DNA of 64,000 bases from Panax quinquefolius. Taxonomy: Eukaryota > Streptophyta > Magnoliopsida > Apiales > Araliaceae. Positions within the stretch are counted from its first letter, which is position 1; each line of letters begins with the position of its first letter. Under the pieces are notes generated by a model. That model had not been told where the DNA came from. It saw only the letters and a program-made list of their open reading frames with translations, and did no database searches. Where the stretch lies: the NCBI GenBank assembly GCA_020205615.1, contig CM035167.1, positions 30,269,130 to 30,333,129 on the forward strand, written 5' to 3'. Positions 44,916 to 56,875 of the stretch are shown piece after piece. A program made the translations under genes and the position numbers.

Positions 44916-45632
44916 TCAGATTGTTTGAATCTTTTCCGTAGTCATACGTACCAACTCCGGTCCCAACAACGTTGCTTCACCCACCTCATCCCAGCATACT
45001 GGAGAACAACACTTTCTTCCATATAACGCCTCGAATGGAGCCATGCCAATACTTGCTTGATAACTGTTGTTGTAAGAAAACTCCACCAATGGTAAGAAAT
45101 TGTCCCAACTTCCCTTGAAGTCAAGGACACAGAGTCTTAATAAATCTTCAAAAGTTTGAATAGTCCTCTCTGATTGTCCGTCCGTCTGAGGATGATATGC
45201 CAAACTAAATCGTAAATCTGTGCCCATAGCTTTTTGTAAACTAACCCAAAATCGTGAAGTGAATCTTGGGTCTCGATCAGAAACTATGGATACTGGTATA
45301 CCATGAAGTCTTACAATCTCGTTTATGTATATACGAGCAAGACGTTCAAGTGTATAAGTTTCTCGTATTGGTAAGAAATGAGCAGATTTGGTCAATCTAT
45401 CAACAATGACCCAAATTGCATTAATGCCTTGAGAAACCTTGGGAAGACCAGTAACGAAATCCATGGTAATGTGCTCCCACTTCCATTCTGGAATTTCAAG
45501 TGGATGCAATGGACCTTTTGGTACTTGATGCACCGCCTTGACTCGTTGACACGTTAGACAACTTAAGATAAACAGCGTTATCTCTCTCTTCATATTGCCC
45601 CACCAAAATGTATGTCGAAGATTATGATACAT
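44916..45632 (-). pseudogene. Tekay integrase core, catalytic residues intact
   Basis: A 238-codon open frame. CLTCQ (residues 25-28) is the second half of the zinc finger. The catalytic triad is complete: Asp58 in TMDFVTGLP, Asp119 in IVSDRDPRF and Glu155 in DGQSERTIQT, with 35 residues between the last two as in the DD(35)E family. LRLCVLDFKGSWDNFLPLVE and [11 protein letters not shown] follow. It would insert element DNA. Upstream, in another frame, the first half of the zinc finger is damaged. This is the best-preserved integrase in the window, though cut off from a working polyprotein. Confidence 0.9.
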
Positions 45633-46133
45633 TTTGGAACTCCCAGGATGGATTGCAAACGGTGATGTGCGCCTCCATCGTATATTTATACTTTAAATCA
45701 GGGTCGTTAGGAACACAAAGTCTGGAGTTGACTCGAAGTATTCCTTCTTCATCGATTCTTGCTTCCAGCATAGCACCTTCTTGCACTTTCTTCCTCATAC
45801 GCATCAGCTCCAGGTCTGTAGCTTGAGCATCTTTAACTTTATCAACTAAAGTCGATTCTACTCGTATATTCGCCATCATCACATGGGTCCCTGGAGTCTT
45901 TAACTCTATCTCCATCCTTTGCAAGTCACACAAAATTGGCTTTTGTGTTGTCAATATTGCACTCGTACTCGCATATGATCTTCTACTCAATGCGTCAGCT
46001 ACCACGTTCGCTTTTCCAGGGTGGTATTGGATGGTATGATCATAACTTTCAATAGTTCAAGCCAACATCGTTGTCGCATGTTGAGTTCCTTTTGAGTGAA
46101 GAAATATTTGAGGCTTTTATGATCCGTAAAGAT
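45622..46133 (-). pseudogene. Tekay RNase H C-terminal half and integrase N-terminus
   Basis: The minus strand reads [27 protein letters not shown], a frame change, then [36 protein letters not shown] and RMRKKVQEGAMLEARIDEEG. It starts at the AAGAT junction (46133), where the insert splits RNase H. The other half is at 56881-57093. Confidence 0.85.
46129..46133. other. target-site duplication AAGAT, left copy
   Basis: AAGAT directly precedes TGTAGACACTCG; the matching copy is at 56876-56880. Confidence 0.85.
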
Positions 46134-46370
46134 TGTAGACACTCGAAATTTCGCTTTCCTGTTACTAACTATGCAGGAAGACAAAAACGACTTCTTCACA
46201 CTCCAGAGATAACCCTGGAGGATCACAACATCAATTCCAACACCGAAGATAGCCACAAGAGATCCAGTTCTGAACCCCAAAGATAACCCCGGGAAATCAG
46301 GTTCCAAACCTCAGAGATAACCCAGAGAAAGTCAGTTTCAACCCCGGAGATAGCCCCGGGGGATCAATAT
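46134..46370 (+). repeat. LTR start with 34-bp minisatellite
   Basis: From about 46196 five degenerate units of about 34 bp share the core AGATAACCCCGGGrGATCA. Several contain the near-palindrome CCCCGGAGATAGCCCCGGGG. No coding sequence is seen. Confidence 0.65.
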
Positions 46371-48608
46371 TGTGACGCCCCCAAAATTAGGTATGCGTCA
46401 CCCATCTTGGGTCGCCACTTACATGGTACATAAATTCAAATACAAACTTAATTATACATCTGTCGTATAACATACGACAATACATAAACTGAGAGTTCTA
46501 ATAGGAATATTGTCATTTAGACAATATCCATACTCAAGGAGTCCTCATTACATTTATTGTCACACTATTTAATGAGAATAGTGAGGACTACTAATGCTAT
46601 CTTTGGGACCATCACTCTTTTCCCAGACTCGTCCCGGCTATATTCTCATTTTTCAAGAGAACAAATGAAAGAAAGGGTGAGCTCAACTAGCCCAAGAAGA
46701 AATATTATAACTAAGATAATGCAAAATAAATTATCAATAGTCTTCAACAATGTTAAAGCGATAAAATACAATAGACAACGACGGTTTAATGCATAAATTT
46801 GAATATGCAATCCATTAAAAGAGTCAAGTAGAAAATAAAGTCTACTATCTTTTAGGTTTTAAAAGGTTATCATCAATTTTTATCACTAAGACTCAGTTTA
46901 ATGAATAAACCACAATATCTAATCATCCCTGTACCACGGTCAAGGATTTTCATCAAATTATCAATGGTCATGACTATACCGAATCACCCCTGGTCATAAT
47001 CATACCAAAAACTATCCATCAACGCATTACAGCCATCGAGGACTTTTGTCACATCATTTATATCAAGCCATGAATATACCGAATGATCCCTGGTCATAAT
47101 CATACTAAGTTCATCTATGCACGTAAGCCAAAGATAACATAATATAACATGAAGATGATAACAATGACATAATAATTCAATAAAACAAGTTCACGAATTA
47201 ATTTATTCGGAACTAATAACGTCCAAATTGTCAACACGACATCGCTTTGTAGAGTAAAATTCAAGAATGCTCGAAAAAATATTTTCATTAAAAATCTTTG
47301 GATGAAGCGCAAATATTAAGGATATTCCACTAAATTCATGGAGTCTGAAGTCAAAATTTTAACAATTTGAGTATAATAGCGAATGAAATAACAAAAGAAA
47401 TCACCATGCATGCGGTGCCAGATAGACGAGTTATTCCAATGAGAATAATAAATCTGAGAATAATAAAAAAGCGGAACCAGTCCGTTGTAAAACACATGCA
47501 TGGGATATTCAATAGAATAATAAAGCAGAATAATAATAAAAGGCGGAACTAGGTTAAAGGTAGTAAAAGCCTGATGTGAGGATGTTCCAACGGAATAATA
47601 AAATAATAGAAGAATGTCACCAAGTATAGGGATTCTGCATATCTGAGTTATTCAAAGAATAAATAAGAATGGAATAATATAAGGATTTCACCAAGTATAG
47701 GGTATTCAGCATATACAGTCATGTATAGGGTATGCCACTTTTTATAGGTTATTCCAATGAGAATAATAAAGAATGGAATAATGAAGTTCTCTTCATAAAA
47801 AAATAACACCCCTTACGAGTACAACAAATAATATTCCCTACCTTAGAAGAGTGAATATTGGAAAAGTGAAGTAGCAAAATACTTTTCTTCTTTCTCTCTA
47901 TAGTTTCTCTCTCTAGAGTTTCAAATTGAATTCGTAAGAAATAATGAAGGAATGAGCTTTCTATTTATAGAAAAAGCGAGGGTGGCTCTTGGTCTTAACT
48001 ATGAAGGGTCAAAATGACTCTTGGTAATATTGAAGAGACAACTACTATTTCATGAAGGGTAATTAACCCTTGGAACAACGAAGAGGCGATTAACTCTTGG
48101 TAATATTGAAGGGACAACTACTATTTGTGAAGGGTAATTACTATTGACGAAGGTAATTACTATTGACGAAGGTAATTACTATTGTGAAGGTAATTACTAT
48201 TGAAGAAGGTAATTACTATCGACGAAGGTAAATACTATTCACAAAGGTAATTACTATTCACAAAGGTAATTACTTATTGTGAAGGACTCTTAGATGATGA
48301 CATATTAGCCCCCCGTAAAATAATCAAACTTACCACAAACGCCTCATAATGTAATCTTTATATACATCAAGGATTGAATAAATATTACCACAAATCATTT
48401 TATTTTTAATCAACACATATTTAATCTTTCAACAATTATTAATCATTTATAACTTGTCGTCTCAATTAATAATTTAATACTATAACATATTATACTGAGA
48501 TGATCTTTGTGACAATAATTGAATCAATAATATAAGAGATATGATGCAGCAATTACTGTAGCAATAATTGAGCATAGCTGAGTGACTTCTCACGTAAGCA
48601 TCAATAAT
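46371..48608 (-). repeat. Tekay LTR fragment, minus strand
   Basis: The minus-strand LTR end (TGTGACGCCCCC on +) is at 46371. The LTR is collinear with 41853-44373 but diverged, and is cut off at 48608, lacking about 360 bp of U3 start. It has a minus-strand TATA box at 47961-47969 and stem-loop relics near 46930, 47010 and 47110. There is no primer site next to it, so it is not simply the 5' LTR of the split element. Confidence 0.75.
48133..48288. repeat. 18-bp minisatellite in U3
   Basis: Eight to nine units of GGTAATTACTATTGACGAA, the last ones with TTCACAAA. It lies about 170-320 bp upstream of the minus-strand TATA box, an enhancer-like position. Confidence 0.75.
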
Positions 48609-49575
48609 CAAAGACCTGAAGCAATACAAAACAAACCCCCAATACAAACCCAGTGAAAACAAGCCAGAACAGTTCGATTACTCTTTGAGGCAAATAAGCA
48701 AAGACCTTGTGTTCGTTTTCCAAACTATACTTGGAGATCCCTTTGCTTGTTGTTACTCTAATCAGATTTCCAGCAGTGGAAATCACCCCAAATCACACAA
48801 GAAGAATAACACAGAAAAGCAATTAAACCAACAAAATCTCTGATAGAATGAAAACCCTCAAAAATACCTTAAGAATTAAACCCTTGCACTTGAGTGGGGA
48901 TGCCTTTGACAAACAATCGATGCTATGGTCTGATTTTGTAGGTTGAGAAGAGACACGATCGATGGTTGCTCAGATTTGTTGGGAGTGATACAAAATGATG
49001 ATGGGTCGTATTCTTTAGTCGCTGAGAGAGAGATTTGAGATTGTTGAGAGAAATAGGAGAAATGAGGAGTCTTAGCCGAAACGAATTTCGCTTATAAGCG
49101 CAATTGAATTCAAAAAACTTCGCTAACTGGCGCAATGACATGAAAGTGTTTGTTCATTACTCGGCGCTGCGACACGAGTTAACAGAATCCAGGTACTTCT
49201 TGTGGCACCATGGCATGAAAAAGAAGATAGAGGAAGGCCGCACAAGACGACAGTCTTGAACTCGAAGTTTTTTCATCATTATCTCGCACATACCAAAATA
49301 AGTACAATAACTACACTACACAAGCAAACATACACTGTTAAAAACACAGTAAACACTATTGTAATATGCAGATTATCATACAAAACATATTGCCTGTAAA
49401 TGAGAGATACAAAACATAAAATCTATCAGCTATGTTATATAATAAAATGAACAGTCACTAAGTAAACTAGAAATGAGTGAAGAAATATATAAAATTTATA
49501 CCGAGATGGGGGTGACTCCCCACCAAGCGCTTATTTTATAGTCGTCAGCTTGACTATCATCCCGACTTAGATCGA
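48609..49575. other. non-coding left end of the Athila region
   Basis: No gene is seen. A (GA)n-rich stretch at 49020-49070 and GCGC motifs at 49085-49185 (CGCTTATAAGCG is a perfect palindrome near 49089) are notable. GGTGGGGAGTCACCCCC on the minus strand near 49510 is a weak polypurine-tract candidate. Confidence 0.4.
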
Positions 49576-50914
49576 GTCTACAAGTATAATGGAGGTATTT
49601 TGACGGTCAACCTCGCCGCCCCAGTAGTGCTTTACACGTTGCCCATTCACCTTGAATGTTGAGTCGGAATTTGGGTCCTTGAGCTTTATTGCTCCATGTG
49701 GATAAACCTTGGCAACAGTGAAAGGGCCCGACCATCGGCACTTTAGCTTCCCAAAACAACTTTAGCCGGGAATTAACAAAAGAACTTGCTGGCCCGGTTC
49801 AAAATGCCTCTCAAGGATCTTCTTGTCATGCCATTTCTTGGTCCTTTCCTTGTATAACTTGGCATTTTCTTACGCTGCGCAGCATTTAAACTCATCTCGC
49901 TTCATTCGGTTGTAATGTAGCTTTTCACCATACCGCCTCAAGATTAAAGTTAAGCTTTTGAATCGCCTTGAGAAAGCGTTGTGCTCGATTCGGTTAAACC
50001 GGAGATGACATGCTTTACCATAAACTAGCTTTCAGACGGAGACATTAGATGGGCGTTTATAAAGTTGTCTTGCAGTAGGCCCATAATGCATCATCCAACT
50101 TCTTCGACCAATCCTTACGGGTTGGGTTAACAATATTTTCCAATATTCGCTTCACCTCTCGGTTCGAAACTTCAGCTTGGTCGCTGGTCTGAGGGTCGTA
50201 AGCAGTGGCTATTTTATAAGTTACCCCATACCTGGCTAGAAGGGATTCAAAATACTTATTGCAGAAGTGCGACCCTTCATCGCTAATTATGGCCTGAGGT
50301 GTGCCAAAACCGGTGAAAATATTCTTTTTGACGAACTGAAGCACCACCTTAGCATCATTTGTCAACAAGGCAACTGCTTCCACCCATTTTGAGATATAGT
50401 CCACTGCCACAAGGATGTAGAGACTGTTGAACGAGGACGGGAATGGTCCCATGAAATCAATGCCCCAGACATCAAACAACTCTACTTCCAAAATATTCTG
50501 CAGTAGTTGCTCATGCCACCTTGAAATAATGCCCACCCGTTGGCATCTGTCACAGTGCATCGCATAGGCGTGAGCATCTTTAAAAAGGGTGGGCCAATAA
50601 AATCCTGACTGTAACACTTTAGCAGCAGTTCGCTGGCCTCTGAAATAACCTCCATAATTAGACGAATGGCAATGATGCAACACGCCTTCCATTTCTTCTT
50701 CAGGTAAACATCTACGTAAAATCTGATCCGAACACTGTTTGAATAAGAAGGGCTCATCCCATAGATATTGCTTGGCATCTTTAAGGAATTTCTTCCTTTG
50801 TTGGAAACTCAGGCCTTGAGGGATAACTTGCCAAGCGACGTAATTTGCGAAGTCCGCATACCACAGGACCTTGCCATTCACCACAAAGAGCTGCTCGTCT
50901 GAAAAAAAAATCAT
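49576..50914 (-). pseudogene. Athila integrase
   Basis: The 285-codon frame 50914-50057 holds the zinc-binding part ([20 protein letters not shown] at about 121-125), where the second His, usually in GGHF, is Tyr. The catalytic core is intact: Asp153 in VWGIDFMGP, Asp212 in IISDEGSHF, Glu248 in DQAEVSNRE, with 35 residues between the last two. After KTTL a stop and several more occur, but the expected tail is readable in mixed frames to about 49576 (YKEKTK-like, WHDKKILERHFEPG, KCRWSGPFTVAKVYPHGAIK, VNGQRVKHYWGG). Confidence 0.85.
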
Positions 50915-51308
50915 TTATAGCTTTGTCGGCTTCGCTCAAAGATGTGGTGTTTTCCAATCTACTTAAATGGTCGGCAACCTGATTCTTAGTTCCCTTCTTG
51001 TCTCTGATTTCTAAGTCAAATTCCTGTAGAAGCAGAACCCACCGTATCAATCTCGGCTTAGCGTCCTTCTTTTCAATCAAATACTTGATCGCCGAGTGAT
51101 CGGTGTATACGATCACCTTCGTCCCGATAAGGTAGGAACAAAACTTATCAAAAGCATATACCACCACCAGTAGCTCCTTCTCAGTAGTGGTGTAATTTAA
51201 CTGAGCATCAGTCAATGTCTTACTGGTATAATAAATGGTATGGAAAACATTCTCCTTCTCCGCCCAAAAGCGCCCTATAGCATAATTCTTTGGCGTGCCG
51301 CACATCAC
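50781..51308 (-). pseudogene. Athila RNase H and connection
   Basis: A 175-codon frame shows [54 protein letters not shown] and [17 protein letters not shown]. It overlaps the RT frame at 51220-51308, so one frameshift separates them. The frame then changes into integrase near 50900. Confidence 0.85.
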
Positions 51309-52371
51309 TCAAAAGGTAGGCCCGATGCGGAGCTACCACGACAGGTGCTAAGACAAGCCTTTTATTTAATAACTCAAAAGCGCTTAGGCAGGCGGCATTG
51401 AACTGGAAAGGCATGTCCTTTTCCAAAAGAGTGCACAACGGTTTGGTGATCTGAGAGAAGTCATGAATAAACCTTCTGTAAAAACCGGTGTGCCCGAGGA
51501 AACTCCTCAGCCCTTTTACTGAGGTGGGCGGTGGAAGGTTATTGATCACATCTATCTTAGCCTTGTCAACTTTAATTCCTCCTACAGAAACTCGATGACC
51601 CAAAATAATTCCCTCTTCGACCATGAAGTGGCACTTCTCCCAGTTTAACACCAAGTTTGTTTTAACACATCGATGGAGAATTGCCGTCAGATTAGTCAAG
51701 CAATTTTCGAATGAGCTCCCAAAGACTGAGAAGTCGTCCATGAAGACCTCCAATGTCTTCTCAACCATGTCAGAGAATATTGACATCATACACCGCTGAA
51801 ATGTGGCAGGAGCATTACATAACCCGAAGGACATTTTCTGGAAGGCAAAGGTCCCATTAGGACATGTATATGTCGTCTTCTCCTGATCTTCTGGAGCAAT
51901 AGAAATCTGATTGTACCCCAAATACCCATCAAGAAAACAATAGTATTCGTGTCCAGCCAACCGGTCCAGCATCTAGTCATTGAAAGGAAGGGGAAAGTGA
52001 TCCTTACAGGTTGATTTGTTCAACTTCTTGTAATCCATGCACACTCTCCACCCCGCCACCGTCCTAGTGGGAATTAGTTCATTATTTTCGTTGGACACCA
52101 CTGTCATCCCCCCCTTCTTTGGCACACATTGGATTGGACTAACCCAAGGACTGTCTGAGATGGGGTAAATAATGCCCGCATCTAGCAACTTAATGAATTC
52201 TTTCTGGACAACCTCCTTCATAATAAGATTTAGCCGCCTCTGATGCTCTATATATGGCTTCGAGCCATCCTCCAAAAGAATTTTGTGCATATAGAGGGTT
52301 GGGCTGATCCCTTTTATAACAGCGATAGACCATCCTAAGGCCGTTTTGAACTTCTTGAGCACAAGCAACAA
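51220..52371 (-). pseudogene. Athila reverse transcriptase
   Basis: 52371-51973 carries WSIAVIKGISPTLYMHKILL, RRLNLIMKEVVQKEFIKLLD, SPWVSPIQCVPKKGGMTVV and GWRVCMDYKKLN, and stops at TAG 51973-51975. 51972-51220 continues in the same frame with MLDRLAGHEYYCFLDGYLGY, KMSFGLCNAPATFQRCMMSI, the catalytic box VFMDDFSVFG, LGHRVSVGGIKVDKAKI and FLGHTGFYRRFI. The break (QSLKF ... stop ... MLDRL) is a single stop. Athila RTs have FMDD at the active site, as here. Confidence 0.85.
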
Positions 52372-53664
52372 CTTCTTCTTTACACTTGGTTAGAGATGCA
52401 GAAATTATCACAGGTAATGTAGATGAAATACCTAAATAAGCATACCTCAAGTGAGTAGGCAAAGGTTTGAGCTCAAGGACAGGAGGTTCGATTATAGATG
52501 GTTGAGCTTTGGATGTAGAAGCCTCATTATCATTCAGAGATTCGAACTGTCGGTGGAATTGTTTTGATCTTTGAGGTTCATCGAGCCACATGGCACATTC
52601 CATATGCGAAGGATCTTCTGTAGTATTAGCCCCATTTGATGAAGCTTCCAAGAGGTTTAGAATGCAAGTTTCTGAGAATACCCCCTCCACTGACTTATCA
52701 ATAGTACTAATCTGGAAACAATCTTCAGGGGTATTAAGATATTTCATGGATCGGAAGACATTGAATGTCACTTCCTGATCGTTAACTCTCATTGTCAACT
52801 CCCCCTTTTGGATATCAATGAGGGTCCTCCCAGTTGTCAAGAACGGCCTTCCTAATATTATTGGGATTTCCCTATCCTCCTCAAAATCAAGGACTATGAA
52901 ATCCGCCAGAAAAATGAACTTGTCGACTTTCACTAGCACATCCTCTACAAATCCCTTTCGAGTATGTCAGAGATCTGTCAGCTAATTGAAGGGTGACACT
53001 TGTTGGCTTAGCTTCATTGAGGCCCAGTTTTTTATAAATGGAGAGGGGCATCAAGTTGATGCTGGCCCCTAAATCACACAGAGCCTTCCCAATAAATTGG
53101 TCTCCAATGGTGCACGAGATTGTAAAACTTCCCGGGTCTTTGAGCTTCGGTGGAAGCTTGTTTTGAAGGATGGCACTGCACTCTTCTATCAGCGCCTCTG
53201 TCTCATAGTCCCCCATTTTTTGTTTCTTGGATAGGATATCCTTCATGAACTTGACATAACTATGCATTCCTTCCAATGCCTCTACAAACGGTATATTGAT
53301 GTGCAGTCTTTTGAACACCTCCAAGAATTTGGAAAACTGCTTATCCGACACACATTTACGCACCCTGGGGAATGGTAAGCGAGGGAGAATTTGAATGACC
53401 ACAGTCGTTGGAGGAGATGGTGTTGAAGGGCTGTATTTACAACTTTCCTTACCCCCACTAGTCTCAGCATTCTCCTTCTCAGAAAATTCCTCGTCAGACA
53501 CTGTCTCAACTCCCACAGGAATACCCTCTCCACCTTGCACATTAGTGGTTCTCCCACTTCGTAGGGTTACTGCTTTACACTGCTCCTTGCCTTCCCGTTT
53601 TGGGTTGACATCAGTGTCACTTGGCGGTCGCTTTGACGATCGACTATTCAAAAGCAAGAGCTAA
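52190..53664 (-). pseudogene. Athila protease and CKAVTLRSG linker
   Basis: The frame 53657-52887 opens with a RPPSDTDVNPKREGKEQCKA-type run and VTLRSG, the Athila hallmark after gag. Then come LPRLPFPRVRKCVSDKQFSK and FKRLHINIPFVEAL, and the protease site KALCDLGASINLMPLSIYKK. A frameshift near 52960 leads into 52939-52190: KVDKFIFLADFIVLDFEEDR, IPIILGRPFL and TTGRTLIDIQKGELTMRV. Protease motifs are intact across the frameshift. The D-L-G active site is usual for Athila. Confidence 0.8.
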
Positions 53665-53777
53665 TGACCCATCTGCACTTCAAGATTCCTAATGGAGGCT
53701 TCTTGATTGTTACTTCTAGTTTCGTTCTGGGCTATATACCTCGACAGAAGATCTTCTAAACTGGGCTTCCTTTCCTG

Positions 53778-55002
53778 TTATGGTGGAGGATGGTGAAACT
53801 GATTCTGATTGCTCTGTGGATGTGGGTTGAACTGAGTCTGAAGTTGGAATCCAGGAGGATTAGCATAATTTGGTCTGGTAGTTGGAGGTTGTAGTGGATT
53901 GGGGTGGTTACTGTTGTTGTTGGAATTGTTGCCCCATGAGAAGTTGGGATGGTTTTTTAACCCCGGGTGGTAATGAGTAGGAACACTGGCATTTTGTTGC
54001 CGCCTGTAGTTAGAAACAAATTGAACCGATTCAGGGCTTATCACACACTGCTCAGTTGGGTGGCTCCCTTGACATAACTCATATTGAACCGCTACACTCT
54101 GCACGTTTTGAACTGCTGAAGGTCCTATGGTGTCTAGCCTTTTTTTGTTAAGCCTTCTTTACTGGCCGTAACGATGTGAAAGAGTCCACTTCATAAACCC
54201 CCGCTGCTTTTCTTGGGGCTTGCCTATCATTAGGCCATTGATAATTGTTGGCAGCCATTGTCTCCACCAGTTCATATCCCGCTACGTGGTGTTTGGCCAC
54301 GAATGCCCCTCCAGATGCGGCATCAATACTTGAATGAGTAGACCCGAACAAAGCATTGTAAAAGGTCTGGATAGGGAGCCACTCGGGCAGTCCGTGGTGT
54401 GGGCATTTCCTCAACAGATCCTTAAAAAGCTCCCACGAGTCGTACAAGGATTCAGATTCAAACTGAAAAAAGGACGTGATGTCATGCCTGAGCCTAGCTG
54501 TTTTAGCCGGTGGAAAGAATTTTGCCACAAATTTCTGCGCCAAGTCTGTCCATGTAGTAATGGAACCAGACGGAACTGAATGAAGCCAGATCTTGGCTTT
54601 GTCCCTTAACGTGAATGGAAACAAATGGTGTCTAATGGCTTCGTCAGACACTCCGTTGCATTTGAAAGTGTCACAGATCTCCACAAAATTTATCAAGTGA
54701 TCATTGGGATCATCATTCAGCAGTCCCCCAAACTGGATGTTGGTGCACATTTGAATGGTGCCCGGCTTGATCTCAAAATTGTTGGCTTGGATGGCGGGCC
54801 TTTGAATATTCGCCTGGAGATCATAAATATGAGGCATAGCATACTCCCTCAGAGATTTCTGAAGTTCCTTAGACATTATGATAGGAGCAGGAATGTCCTC
54901 GAGTGTGTCTTTGGATTTCTCTCTCCGCAGTCGTCGGAATGTTCTATCAACCTTAGGATCAAAAGGTATTATATTGCGTCCCTTCCGAGGTGGCATAAAC
55001 AA
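53778..55002 (-). pseudogene. Athila gag
   Basis: The 284-codon frame 55002-54148 starts MFMPPRKGRNIIPFDPKVDR and contains SLREYAMPHIYDLQANIQRP, FGGLLNDDPNDHLINFVEIC, FPFTLRDKAKIWLHSVPSGS and FFQFESESLYDSWELFKDLL, the Athila gag core. After a stop and frame change, 54104-53778 gives YELCQGSHPTEQC, a zinc finger whose first Cys is Tyr, and NHPNFSWGNN, then an Asn/Pro/Gln-rich tail. Confidence 0.85.
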
Positions 55003-55097
55003 TGGAGACTACCTGAAAAGAGAATTAAACAGAAAAATCAGTTTAAAGTAAGGATCGTATTGACTTAGTTTCAATATTGTAAAACAATTAATTTAAG

Positions 55098-55118
55098 TCC
55101 CCCCATGACGGCGCTTAA
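55098..55118 (-). other. primer-binding site, tRNA-Asp type
   Basis: The minus strand reads AAGCGCCGTCATGGGGGGAC, close to the Athila site TGGCGCCGTTGCCGGGGA. Confidence 0.6.
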
Positions 55119-56522
55119 AAACTTGTTGCTCGATTTAAGAACAGAAAAACACGCCAAGTAGTATATACGCGGTCTTGATAAGTAATATAAGAAAGTAGAG
55201 TGTCGAACCCACGAGGACAAAGATTTAACGGAAACAAATACTAAGGTAAAGTCGTTACTAAACTTATCTAAACGATTGAAAGTAAAGGTTGGTTAAGCTA
55301 TTTTAATAAGAAAACTAACTAAGAGACGTTGGTTGTGCTAGGAAGGTAAGATGGGATTACAACTCCCCTAATGCTTCGCCTAATCTTCTAACACTCCGCA
55401 ATACAAACGAATCAAGGAATGGTTGACCTAGAACAATAATAGGCATAAACTTCTGTCGAAGGTCAAATGCACATCCCAAACAAGCTAGAACACCAAATGT
55501 CTATGGGTGGAACTAACTGGGTCGAGGTCATTAAGCACATTCACAAGGCCGCACAAGGCAAATAAGGATATGTGTATCCTATTGGCACATTAAGCCCCAC
55601 ATTCAAATGTCAAGGTCATAACAGGTGTTGCTGCATTTAAAGATAAACAGTAATATCCATTTATCAATTTCCATTACTATCAGTACCAATTTCTTTATCA
55701 AGAAATCAGACAATAAAAGCAAAATACAACAACCCATTCCAAAATGCTTCATTATATAAAACGAGATAGAAAGTCAATTAAGTTATTCAAAGGTTACATT
55801 GCAATCCTAAAAATGGAGTTAGTTCATAACGATGGGACTAACACAAATTTCTACTGCACTATCCATTATCAGGCAAATACAATAAATAGAGTATTTGAAA
55901 TAAGAAAAACCCTTGTAGAAAGAAGTTATCTTCTGCCAAATATTCTCTTCACGTGCACAGTCGGAAAATGTGGAGAGCAATTGATCTTTCCTCCTTCAAG
56001 CTTCTTCCTTCTCTCTCTCTATATATTTTCTGGTATGTGTTTTATATTCCCTGAAGTTGCCGCCTCTCTTGCTTATAACATGTTTCCCCCTTTTTGCTAG
56101 GTCAAACAAAGTCCTTGTCTGCTTGGGAACCGGAGGTGGCACCGCGGCGCGGGCCACCAAGTATTGAGTGGCGCTGTGGCGCCACATTAAGAACTGGGAC
56201 ACGGAGCTCATGTTGCGGCCATGAAGCTAAAGGAAGAGATGTGTGGTGGCTGCGGCGTATACGCTACGTCGGATGGGCGAAGCCGCCGTGGCAAGCGGCT
56301 TGGCATTTGACCCATTGAGCACTGGAGATGGCGCCTGCTGACTGAGCAAGAGCAAAATGATTGTTTTGCCCCTTTAAAGCTGCAAAAACACTGTAAAGCT
56401 CTGCAATGCAACGATTAAACACAATAACACTATATTTCTATAAAACTACATAAAAACTACGAATTCAGGCAAGTATTTAAGTCATAAAGTATCCGATTCG
56501 CGGGTTTAAATCCCACTCATCA
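55119..56522 (-). repeat. 5' LTR of the Athila element
   Basis: On the minus strand it starts TGATGAGTGGGATTTAAACC (56522). The U5 end has TCGTGGGTTCGACACTCTAC and GACCGCGTATA, both typical of Athila leaders. A minus-strand TATA box lies at 56040-56046. U3 has GC-rich blocks at 56130-56330 (GGCGCCACAGCGCC-type). Confidence 0.7.
56040..56046 (-). promoter_or_regulatory. TATA box of the Athila 5' LTR
   Basis: The minus strand reads TATAAAA within GGGAATATAAAACACA, followed by a GAGAGAGAGAAGG leader. Confidence 0.55.
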
Positions 56523-56875
56523 CCCACACACACACATTTAGATAATAGTTTCTTGAAAAGAGGCGGTAACCGTGGTAACACGGATGTCGGGGGGTGCCTA
56601 GAACCTTCCCCCGCATAATCAAGTCCCCGGACCCTAATGAATCTCGGTTTCATAGGCTTGGTTTATGATGTCACATCTTTGGGTCAATGTACAAACCTTT
56701 TCTCGGTTGTGTTGGTACAACCATTTAAAAACCAATGGCGACTCTTAACAATCCATAAATCGACATTATACATGTCGGACCTTTTTCACTTGTTTTTTCA
56801 AACAAATCTCACCTAAAATGAGAACACCAAAGAACAAGTAACGGAAAGGGACACCCAAAAATCCCGACGTCGACA
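56523..56875 (+). repeat. LTR 3' end, second copy of the Tat-family LTR
   Basis: It aligns with 30669-31038 from the (CA)n run to GACGTCGACA, including the hairpin CCGTG-GTAA-CACGG (56570-56583). It is followed by the AAGAT duplication. Confidence 0.8.

Larger units (their letters stand above)
48609..56522 (-). mobile_element. Athila-type Ty3/gypsy element, minus strand
   Basis: The gag, the CKAVTLRSG linker, protease, RT (FMDD), RNase H and integrase follow in order on the minus strand from 55002 to 49576. A degenerate tRNA-Asp primer site (55098-55118) and a 1.4 kb 5' LTR lie to the right. The left end (48609-49575) should hold the 3' LTR but does not match the 5' LTR and has no clean end. 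Confidence 0.85.
46134..56875 (+). mobile_element. inserted LTR unit of the Tat LTR family, filled with later insertions
   Basis: It begins TGTAGACACTCG and ends GACGTCGACA, with AAGAT on both sides. Only about 240 bp at the left and 350 bp at the right belong to this unit. The middle is a Tekay LTR fragment and an Athila element. It may be a solo LTR broken by later insertions, or an element whose interior was lost. The right end is near identical to 30669-31038. Confidence 0.65.

Noticed and set aside
48133..48288. CRISPR-like regular repeats (also 31039-31345 and 46196-46370)
   Set aside because: The units are contiguous or degenerate, without unique spacers, and lie inside LTRs of plant retrotransposons.
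46371..48608. 5' LTR of the split Tekay element
   Set aside because: It lies inside the AAGAT-bounded insert, is more diverged and has no primer site beside it. The true 5' LTR is 59940-62440.
49202..49399. small ORF in the Athila left end
   Set aside because: It is not conserved with anything recognisable and has no context suggesting a gene.
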